Assembly (NCBI RefSeq): GCF_947179165.1
Contig: NC_077248.1
Coordinates: 49,750,232 to 49,814,231, forward strand
DNA length: 64,000 nt
DNA from: Solanum dulcamara
Lineage: Eukaryota; Streptophyta; Magnoliopsida; Solanales; Solanaceae
Reading direction: 5' to 3'
The notes beneath the pieces are model-generated. The model saw only the letters and a list, made by a program, of their open reading frames with translations. It did not search any database and had not been told where the DNA came from. The first letter of the stretch is position 1; the number at the start of each line of letters is the position of its first letter. Positions 1-10,200 of the stretch are shown here, piece after piece. A program made the translations under genes and the position numbers.

Positions 1-350
1 AGAATGTTGACGAAGGTCAAACTTAGGCCAAAGCTAAAATGCCTAATGGCACAACCTCGCACCAAAAGTTTCGGGAAGCTCCCGAAGAGTCATTCTAATC
101 AAACTCAGCGTTTTTAAGCTAACAAAAATGTAAGAATTCCATTATGAGATAGTCTTCCTGAACTTTTGATTAAAGTCAACTATTCAAGTTTGAAAAGCTC
201 CAAAACACAAAAACTTGCATAAAATCCAAACGAATGATCAGCCGACCAAACAGTTAGTGCTAGCAAGTCATAATTGACTTGGGGTCATTATAGAAAAGCT
301 TTAAGTGACGAAAAGAAGGCTATAATACAAAAATGATATGGAGGGTCAAT
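1..350 (-). repeat. LTR 5'-end fragment, inverted, same family as 62412
   Basis: Read on the minus strand, this stretch aligns by eye with the first ~360 bases of the LTR beginning at 62412. Shared blocks include CCCCAAGTCA, GACTTGCT(A/G)GCACT, CATTAGGCATTTTAGC and GAGTTTGACCTT. The LTR start lies near 345-350; the rest of the element is outside the window to the left. The two copies differ at many positions, so they are old or from different subfamilies. Confidence 0.6.
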
Positions 351-1166
351 ATATTTAAATAATAGAATAATGGAATAGCTAAGAAAAAAATTAATAAAAA
401 AAATGAGAAATTACATGTAATTAAGCACATAAAGTAAAGATTGAAAAATGAGAAGTGAATACATAAAAGATAAATAATTTTAAAAAATATACTTGAAAGT
501 AAAAGTAAAAATTAAAAAATAAATTTAAAAGAATAAAAAATAGTCTTTGCTTAAAAAAAAACTTGTAATTACATCATGTAATTACTATTGATTCTCAACC
601 AATAAATAACTTGGTCAACCAAATATATCAAAACAGAGTAATTCCATCCGGTTACACCCAAATTCAATTACAAATTGACTTTTCAAATGGACCTAAGTAA
701 ATTTATGACAATTTAAAAAGAAACAATAACTAAGCAATCTAAAAATAAAATAAGAAATTAATACAGTAGTAAAAGATTGCTATAAATTGTTAAAAACAAA
801 TACAAGTATTTTCTTTTTTAAAGTGTAATAACAAAAAATATTATTGATATTTTATTAAATAACATGTGATCATTTTCAAAAAAATGTTTGTTCTGTCTGG
901 TGATAATTATATGGTGTGAATAGATTTGGAACAAAAAGCCCCAGCCACAAAAACAAGACAAGGGGAATTAAACTCATCACAACATACAAATGTCAGATGA
1001 TCAGTTGCAACTTTTCGGTTGAGAAACTAATGGATAAAACATTCATGTCCTTTTATCCTCAAACATTCTAAACATGGATAAAACAAAAAACCAAAAAGGT
1101 AAATAAGAATACTTATCAATTGGATATCATCATCGTAAAGGAAAAAAGAAAAGAAAAATAAAAGCA
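351..1166. other. AT-rich region upstream of the SABATH gene
   Basis: Very AT-rich, with no coding frame that resembles a protein. It probably holds the promoter and 5' UTR of the methyltransferase starting at 1167. A TATA-like CTATAAATTG near 780-790 is too far upstream to be convincing as the core promoter. I see no clear transposon ends. Confidence 0.4.
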
Positions 1167-1241
1167 ATGGTACTCGAAAAAAGTCTACCTATGACGGCAG
1201 GAGATTCAGAATGCAGTTACGCCAATAACTCAATCCTTCAG
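1167..1241 (+). CDS. SABATH methyltransferase exon 1
   Basis: A 25-codon first exon that ends at CAG|GTCTTG. It reads [20 protein letters not shown] and then NSILQ, matching the conserved N-terminus of SABATH enzymes (M-N-G-G-x-G-x-x-S-Y-A-x-N-S-x-x-Q). The start has a G at -3 and a G at +4. The codon after Q25 continues in phase 0 at 2741. It is too short to stand out as an open frame and is easily missed. Confidence 0.82.
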
Positions 1242-4200
1242 GTCTTGTTTATACAATTTCAACTTCTTCATGCAAATTCAAGAAAGGGAAAAAAGTGTAT
1301 TAATTAAAACTCGTTTAAATTTTAATCTTTCCTGATTTTTTTATTTGATTCATCCTTGATATAATAGAGGTCAATCGTTCAAAAAGGTAATTATATTACA
1401 GTTTAATATGCATAGTCTGGAGGGAACACTTCTCTGTTTCAATTTATTTATCTTTCTTTCATTTTTTATCCCTTTACAAAAATATTTCTTTACCTCAAAT
1501 ATTTATTTTACAATAAATTATTTAACAAAAAATATATTACAATGAATTATACACATACATTGTACTTTATGTATAGTGTATTTATTTTTTATATGAATTC
1601 AATTAATATGATACATAATTTAGTAGAGTTTTTGGCCAAAATTATCCTTAAACTATATATCAAACTTATATTACATTCTTAAAATATTATTCTTGGCAGA
1701 AAACATCCTCCAAATATTTAAAAGTTAACAACTTTCATCCTTCTGCTAGAATTTATCAAAAAACTAGCAGATCCCACAAAAATCAAGTCACTCCTTCGCA
1801 TTTATTATTCTGAGATGCGTCAAAAATAATATTGTGAACTTTTTAGGCAATTGAGTTTAGCATTATGCAAAATCTTTTAATCAACAGTTTTTTTAATATA
1901 TTTTTCATGTGATTTAATATTAAAAAAATTATCAGTTGAAATATGTTTCCTCTCAACTAAATCTGCTAGAAGCGGTGTTTGTAGGATACTTCCACTTCTA
2001 CTAATGGAGAATGAAACTCGATGTAAGACATAATCAGAATTTTGATTTAAAACTCAAATGCGAGACATAATCAGAATTTTGATCACCTCAATATCAGATT
2101 ACACCAAAAAATTATTAATCTAACTACAATTTGACTTTGAAAAAGGTGAAGATAATTAAGCTTCAACTTCTTTCTGTTGGTAAAAAAGAAGAAGAGCAGA
2201 TCGTATACCCTTATACCTTCCTATCCTCACACCTTTCTAACATTTTTTGTTTCAGCAAGCAATGGTGTCCAAGATTTTTAATATTCTTTTTTTCATGAGC
2301 TTTTTATAGCAATTAATGAATTATGCAGGAAAACTTTTTGTTCACGTGAATTGCACAAATTTTTGTAGAATCTCTTAATTTTTTGACAATATCTAATAGA
2401 AGGATAAACATTGTTAACTTTAAAATACTTGGAGAATGTTTTCTGGCAAAAATGATATTTTAAGGATATAATTTAAGTTTGAGATATAGTTTAAGGATGT
2501 TTTTGGCCAAAACCTCTAATATATTTATTTTTTTATATAAATTCAATAAATATGATACATAAATTAGTAAGATACAATGATTTGATGTAATCAAAATTAA
2601 CTTTTATTAAATCTCAAAATACCCTTTAAATAATTAAATAATATCTCTACAAAATAATAATATTTTATGGTCTCACCTATTAATTATTGGTATGAAGTAA
2701 ATGTTACGTACTCACTGATTAGTTGTCTTTGAATTTTCAGAGAACAGTGATAGTAAAGTCAAAACCTGTATTAGAAGAAAGTGTGAAAAATATGTTCAAG
2801 AATGGTATTTTTCCGAAATGTTTCACAGTGGCAGATTTGGGATGTTCTTCAGGACCAAATACTCTATTATCCATCAGCAATGTCATCGATGCGGTTCATA
2901 GTTTGTGCAAAGAGAACAAGTCTGAACCACCCGAATTTCAAGTGTATTTGAATGATCTGCCAGATAATGATTTCAACAGTGTCTTCAAAACAATTCCATC
3001 ATTTCATGAGAAAATGAAAAAAGAAAAATATGGGAATTGTTACATAGCAGGAGTTGCTGGTTCATTTTATGAAAGGCTTTTCCCTAGAAACAGTTTGAAC
3101 TTTGTTCATTCTTCTTATAGTCTCCATTGGCTTTCTCAGGTACTTTAATTTCATCTTTTTATTTTGATTGTGCATTGGACATACAATCCTAAATACTTTT
3201 GAAAACTAATTTATATTTAGAAGTTACATAAAAATTATTATAATAAGTCGTAAGAACTGACAATTTAAAATATCTAAAGTGCATATGAATAAATCGCACT
3301 AAAAAATATTGTTGTTTGACTCTTGAAATTTGAACTATGTCATATATATAAATTGAAACAGAGGAAGTATCATTTTAAAAAGTGGTATATTATTAATTAG
3401 CAGGTTCCAAAAGGGTTGGAGTGTAACAAGGGAAGTATACTTATATCGGAATCAAGTCCTCCACAAGTAGTGGAATCATATTTCAAACAATTCAATAAGG
3501 ATTTTTCAAGCTTTCTACACTTCCGTTCTCAAGAAGTAATGAGTGGAGGGCATATGGTCCTTGTGTATGTTGGCAGGAGAAATCCAGATCCAAGAAGCTA
3601 TGAATCTTGCTGTTTGATGGATTTGCTAACAAACTCACTTCATCATTTAGCAGCCGAGGTTGTTTATATGGTCTTTTTTTAAAAGTCTCCATCGATCATT
3701 AATGTGCAAAAAGTTTATAATTTGAATTTGGCATTGAATTTGGCATTCCAAACATTATACATGATCATTCAGATGGGACTACTAATCTATGTCCTAAACC
3801 AAAAATTGGTGACAAAAGTATGCTCAGGAACGGTTGTATATAATATTGGGAGGTTTAGTAGGTTCTGTTCTAAATGAGGACAAGTCCCATTTGTCCATAT
3901 TTACTAATCCCTTTATATATTTAGGGAGATCAGAAAAGATATTGAAGCTCCTGATTCCGTCAATCCTGTGACTTAATGTTACAAGCCTGTCTGCTGGCCT
4001 GAAGTAATGATTGATGTTGAAGTTGTGGTCTTCGAAATCCTCCATGGTGTTTTCCATTCCTTTTTATGCATTTTGCTAGAAGCATTGAATCTGTCTCTCC
4101 TATAGCCATGTCAAAATCATTTCTAGTGCACCATTTGAGTCCAAACAACATGGCCTCAGCTTCAGTTGTGTTGCTAGTTCCATCCCTTAAGGAAATAGAG

Positions 4201-7200
4201 TAAGCCAAATATATTGAAGTTCCCTTTATGATTTCTGATTATGCCTCCTCTTCCGCAATGTCCATTTAAGCAATTACCATCGCTGTTGAGCTTGACCTCG
4301 AGAACAGGTAGTGTGATCCATACTATTAGAGATGATTGTGGGTTGTTGGATAGTGGCCTCGCAAGCTTGGTATAGGCTTCTCCATGTGTTACCAATTCTA
4401 GCCTTGCTGAAGTGCTTCCTTGCTATGTGCAAAATAAAAATCATTTTAGAACTAGTTCCATATATTGAGGGTTTGATCCCCTCAAATTTGTTACTACACC
4501 TGGACTTCCTTATCTCCCAACAAATGATAGGAGGGAGATTCCCGATGATGTAGATGCTGATGGGATATTTGGACTTGTGGTTCCACCAATTAAGTATCAT
4601 CAGCTTGAGGTTGTTGTGTCTATACCCAATGCCCAAAGGTCCAGCGAACTCTCTGGATCATTTTAGCATGGCCACTTAACCAGAAAATATGATTGACGTC
4701 ATCCAGCTCAGTGATAATGGACATGTTGTTGCAACAATAGCATTGAGGGCCCAGGTAAGGAACAACATCTCGAAAGGAACATCTTTAGTCCAAAGATTGT
4801 TGCAAATGATGTTGTCTTTTCTTTTTGTCGTATGGATTTTCAAGTTGAGATAGTAATTTGGTAGGAAGGAAAACATTTTCTCAAAAATAGTTTTCAATTT
4901 TCTCATGATTTGGTGGCTTAAATATTTTGGAAAATACTTTCTAATTCAAATTATTTTCCTTATTACCTCCAAAAAGTAAGGAAAATATTTTTCAAAACTT
5001 TTTTTCAACCTCACACTGAATTTTCCACCCTAACTCAAATCTCGGATATTAATTTTTGATGCTAATTCGAGATTCGGTGATCTTGATTCTCGATTCAGGA
5101 CCCGACTCCCCACCTTGATTCGAGACCCAAATCCCGAGTTTCGATTGGGTCAAGGTCAGATCCCGATTTGGGTGTCGGATTTTGGTCAGGATTTGAGGTC
5201 AGATCTCGGGGAGGGTCTCGAGTCAGGTCTCAGGGTAAGATTTTGAGTTGGTGACAAAGCTAGGTTTTAGGTCAAGAGTCGAGGTCGGGTCACAAGTCAA
5301 GTGTCAGAATTTGGATCCCGAATTAATCGTCAAGGTATGATGTCAAAATCGGGTGTCAAGGTTTTATCCCAATTCGAAAGGTAGATCTTGGGTCCCAAAT
5401 CTATTGTCGGGGTCAAGTTAGATCTTAGGTCCCAAATCTATTGTCGGGATCAAATGTTGGGATCAGATCCTGATTTGAAAGTTAGATTTTGGATTGGATG
5501 TCGATGTCGAGTCTCGAATCAGGTGTCAAGGTTTGGGTACTGATTTGAAATTCAGATTCTGACTTGGGTTTTGAGTCTCAGTTTAAAGGTCAGGTCTCAG
5601 ATCGAATGTCGGGGTCAGATTTTGAGTAAGGTATCAGATCTTGAATTGAGAGGCGGGGTTAGGTCCCCCATCGGATGTCGGAGTTGTGTCCAAATTTGGG
5701 TGTCGAGGTCAGATCCCAGTTCAAATGTTGATTTTGGATTGGGAGTTAGGGTCAGTCAGGTCGGATATTGAATTGATCGTCGAGGTCATGTACCAGTTCG
5801 AGGGTCAGGGTTGGGGTCGGGTCTTAGTTTGAATACAGAGTACTGGGTTTGGAGTAGGGGTTAGGGTCTTGGTCGGGTGTCAGTGTCTGTTTTGAGATTG
5901 ATCATCGGGGTTGTTTCTCAATTTAAGTGTCAGGTTCGGGTCTTGGATTAGTTATCGGGGTTGGTTTCTGGATCATAAACTGTTTTCCTAAAAAGTATTT
6001 TTTACTTTCTAGTAAAACATAAAAGATATTTCTGGAAAATGTTTTTTCATTTATCAACCAAACACTAGATAATATTTTTCAGAAAATATTTTAACTCACC
6101 AACCAAACATGAAAAAATAAGTTAGAAACCAACTTGTTTTGTAACAAAATATTTTTAAGAATTATATTTTTCGTGAGAAATATTTTCCTTCATTCCAAAC
6201 ACACTGAATTTGAGTGGCTCTAGATAGCCTTGCCTTCAATGTTGTCATTGCTGGTGGTCATGTTCATGGACAATATTTGGTTTATGCTTCCGCAGGTTGA
6301 GTAATGAGACTATTCCAGTTCCAGTTCTAGTTGTTCTGGATCAAGACCTCCTTCAATTTGATGTTAGGAAAAACTTCATTAATGTGTGTAATCTTGTGAA
6401 GAGGGTCCAAATTGCTCTAATTAGCATACTAGAAGGAAATCTCTCCTTTTCCTGTGTTCCACACAATTAATATTGAACTCCATTTCCTCTTTGATGTCGC
6501 ATATGGCTTTCCAAGCTTGAGAGTTGCCTTTGGTCCAAGTAGTGGTGAATGGTGATAGGGTGATCTTTGTCACAATATTTTACAAGCATAAAAGAGCTTC
6601 ATAGAGAATTAGTGGTCCTAAGAGCCCACCATTCTTCATCTTGGAAGGCTTTACAAGTATCATTGAGATTTCTGAAATTAGCTCTCCCTTTTTTGTAAGG
6701 ATAACATAGGTGCAAAAGTCATAAAGGGCTGCCAGCAGCCTTAAAAGGCAAAAATTAGGCAGCAACCTTTTTTGACAAACTTGCTCATCATACGTTTTGA
6801 AAATGCATATACGCGTTTTCTTTCTCCTATAAATAGAGAGCCTCTTTCCCTCATTTAGATCATCCCAGAAAGAAAGAGTAAGAATACAAAGAGAGTTATA
6901 CACCAAGATAAATATTTTAGTCTTGAGTGTCCTCTTTAGTAGTTGTTCCTTTTACAAGAGAGAAGGGTAAATTGTTGTTTTCTCCTTGTATTTGAGAGCA
7001 GTGTATTCCATATTTGAACAGTGAGATCCTTCTACCCCATGATTTTTCCCCTCTATCTGTTTGAGGGGTTTCCACGTAAAATTCTCGTATCCAATTTATT
7101 TACATATTTATTGTCATATTAAACTTTAGTTGTGGTGCTTCCATCTCCCAATAGTGGTATCAGAGCCCTCGATTATTCTGTCTGTTTTATACGAAGGTAC

Positions 7201-10200
7201 TATTCATAAATAGTAAATTTTCGTGAATAGTAAAATTCAGTAAATAAAACTATTCACGTGAATAGTAAATTTCAGTGATGGTACAGTTTGTCACGATTGT
7301 TCACAAAAATATTTAGAAATAATCTAGAAGGGTGTGAAACAAATAACAATGTCGAGTACAATAAAGTTTGACGTTGAAAAATTCAATGGGACTAATTTCT
7401 CATTGTGAAAAATGAAAATAAAAGCAATATTGAGAAAGGATAATTGCTTAGCTGCAATTGAAGGCATGCCCACAGATTTTACTGATGACAGCAAGTGGAA
7501 TGACATAGACAGCAACGCAGTTGCTGATCTACACTTGATACTAGTTGATCAAGTGTTGTCTAGTATGGCTGAAAAGCGGACGACGAAGGAAATATAGGAT
7601 ACTCTTACGGGATTGTATGAGGTCAAGTCTTTGCATAATAAAATCTTCTTAAAAAGAAGATTGTATACTCTTCGAATGACAGAGTCCATATCGGTTACTG
7701 AACACATCAACACTTTGAATACTCTATTTTCGCAACTTACAACAATGGTTTGCAAAATAGAGGAGACTGAACGTGTGGAGTTTCTACTTCAAAGCCTGCC
7801 TGACTCGTGGGATCAACTCATCATCAACTTGACGAATAATACAAACAGTCTAGTTTTCGATGAAATTGCAGTCGGTGTCTTGGAAGAAGAAAATCGGCAC
7901 AAAAATAAGGAAGACAGACAAGCAAGTTCGCAGCAAGCTGAAGCTTTGATGATGGTGAGAGGAAGACCAATGAAATGTGGCCCTAGTGGGAGTCACAATC
8001 ATGGTAGATCTCAATCAAGAAGTAAGAAGAATATTAAGTGCTACAACTGTGGCAAGAAAGGGCACTTCAAGATTGTCGGTTCAAAAAGAAGAGTGAATAC
8101 CCTGAGCCATCAAATGCTCAAGGAAATGTTGCATGTACCTCGGATGATGGAGACATTTTATGTAGTGAAGTAATATCAAATAATAAAGGTAGAAAACGTT
8201 TCACTGATGTCTGGATCATGGACACAGGAGCAACATGGCGTATGACTTTCCGGAGAGAATGGTTCCATCAATATAATCCTATCTTAAGAGGGTCTGTGTT
8301 CATGGGAGACGATTATGCTTTGGATGTTAATGGTATTGGGTCCATCAAAATAAAAATGTATGATGGCACGATACGCACCATATAGGAGGTACGATATGTA
8401 AAAGACTTGAGGAAGAATCTATTGTCTTTGGGACAATTAGATGATAATGGATGTCCATATAAGACTCATGGTGGAGTCATGAAAATATCCAAAGGAGCGC
8501 TTGTAGTGATGAAAGCGAAAACGCCAATTGCAATTGATCTGAAAACGCCAATGGATATGTGGACAGGAAAACTAGCTGATTATTCTCGCTTACATATATT
8601 CGGAAGTCCTGCTTATGTTATGTACAACACCCAAGAAAAATCAAAGTTGGATCCAAAATCCAGGGAATGCATTTTCTTAGGGTATGCTGATGGAGCCAAG
8701 GGGTATGGCTTGTGGGATCCCACTGCCCACAAAGTGGTAATCAGCAGGGATATTGTATTTGTTGAAAATAAGATACAAGTAAAAGAAGGTAGCACTTCAA
8801 AAGAAAAATCAGAGACTACTACAGTTGAAGTTGAAGAAATAAAAGAAGTTCAGTTTCTTCTGAAACAGCACCAGAGCATGAAGAACAAGGGCAAGCTGAG
8901 ATCGAAACTCCACAAGTTCGAAGGTCAACTAGAGAGAGAAGAGAACCAGCTTGACACTCAGATTATTCTAAAGAGGGCAATGTTGCATACTGTATATTAA
9001 CAGAAGATGGAGAGCCTTTAACTTTTCACGAGGCTATGAAAGGCCAAGAATCATCTCTGTGGATGGCAGCAATGCAAGAAGAAATTGAAGCTCTCCATAA
9101 AAATAAAACATGGGATCTTGTTCAATTACTACAAGGAAGGAAGGCCATTGGAAACAAATGGGTCTACAAGATCAAAAGCAATGGTAATGATCAAGTGGAG
9201 AAATATCGTGCAAGATTGGTGGTGAAAGAATTCGCTCAGAAAGAAGGTATAGATTTCAATGAGATATTTTCTCTGGTGGTTTGACTCACAATAATTCGAG
9301 TGATCCTGGAAATGTGTGCTACATTTGACTTGTACTTGGAGCAGTTAGATATCAAAACTGCATTTCTTCATGGAGAACTTGAAGAAAAAATTTACATGCT
9401 CCAACCAGAAGGTTTTGAAGAACAGGAAAAAGAGAACTTGGTTTGCAGGTTGAACAAATCTCTAAATGGTCTCAAACAGGCGCCGAGATGTTGGTATAAG
9501 AGATTTGATTCCTTCATTATAAGCCTTGGATACAACAGACATAATTTAGATCTTTGTGTTTATTACAAGAGATTTGGTGATGACGATTTTGTTATTTTGC
9601 TATTGTATGTTGACGATATATTGGTAGCAGGCCCCAACAAAGATCGTCTCACAAATTTAAAGGCACAGTTGGCTAGGAAGTTTGAAATGAAGGACTTGGG
9701 ACCAGCAAACAAGATTCTAGAGATGCAAATTCACCGAGAAAGAAATAATTAGAAGATTTGGCTTTCTTAAAAGAACTACTTGAAGAAAATCTTGAGACGC
9801 TTCAAGATGCAAGATTGTAAGTCAATTTCTACCCCACTTCCTATGAATTTCAAGTTATCCTCAAGTATGAATCTTAGCAATGAAGTAGAGAGGATGGAGT
9901 TGTCTCGAGTATCGTATGCATCAGCAGTGGGAAATGTAATGTTTGCCATGGTATGTACAAGACCTAACATTGCACAAGCAGTGGAAGTGGTTAGTCGATA
10001 CATGGCTAATTCTGGTAGAGAGCATTGAAATATTGTTAAGAGGATCATGCGATATATCAAGGGTACCTCAAATGTTACAATATGTTATGGAGGATCAGGC
10101 TTTACTGTTAAAGGTTATGTTGATTCAGATTATGCAGGTGATCTTGATAAAAGCAAGTCCACTACAGGTTATGTGTTTACTCTTGCTGGAGGAGCTGTAA

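Larger units (their letters stand above)
3790..6705 (-). mobile_element. LINE (non-LTR retrotransposon), 3' part, minus strand
   Basis: This is the 3' half of a plant LINE ORF2, read right to left. Next to the Copia insertion it encodes the post-RT segment with [11 protein letters not shown] and KYCDKDHP. Further on comes the zinc-finger-like zf-RVT region with [11 protein letters not shown] (about 4750-4900). It ends in a C-terminal RNase H, with KLNSDG near 4270-4290 and an ETDS motif near 4095. The ORF ends with TGA at 3824-3826. Frames are broken by indels. A TIR element interrupts it at about 4856-6203. The 3' tail and the target duplication could not be fixed. Confidence 0.75.

Noticed and set aside
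2723..3148. Independent gene starting at the ATG at 2723 and ending at 3148
   Set aside because: Splice sites at 2740/2741 and 3139/3140 and the family alignment show it is exon 2 of the SABATH gene.
3659..3830. Target duplication for the LINE
   Set aside because: No convincing poly(A)-adjacent repeat could be matched between the left end (about 3670-3800) and the right end (about 11600-11800).
5571..5771. 66-codon frame
   Set aside because: By-product of the GTCGGG-type repeat array; no resemblance to a protein.
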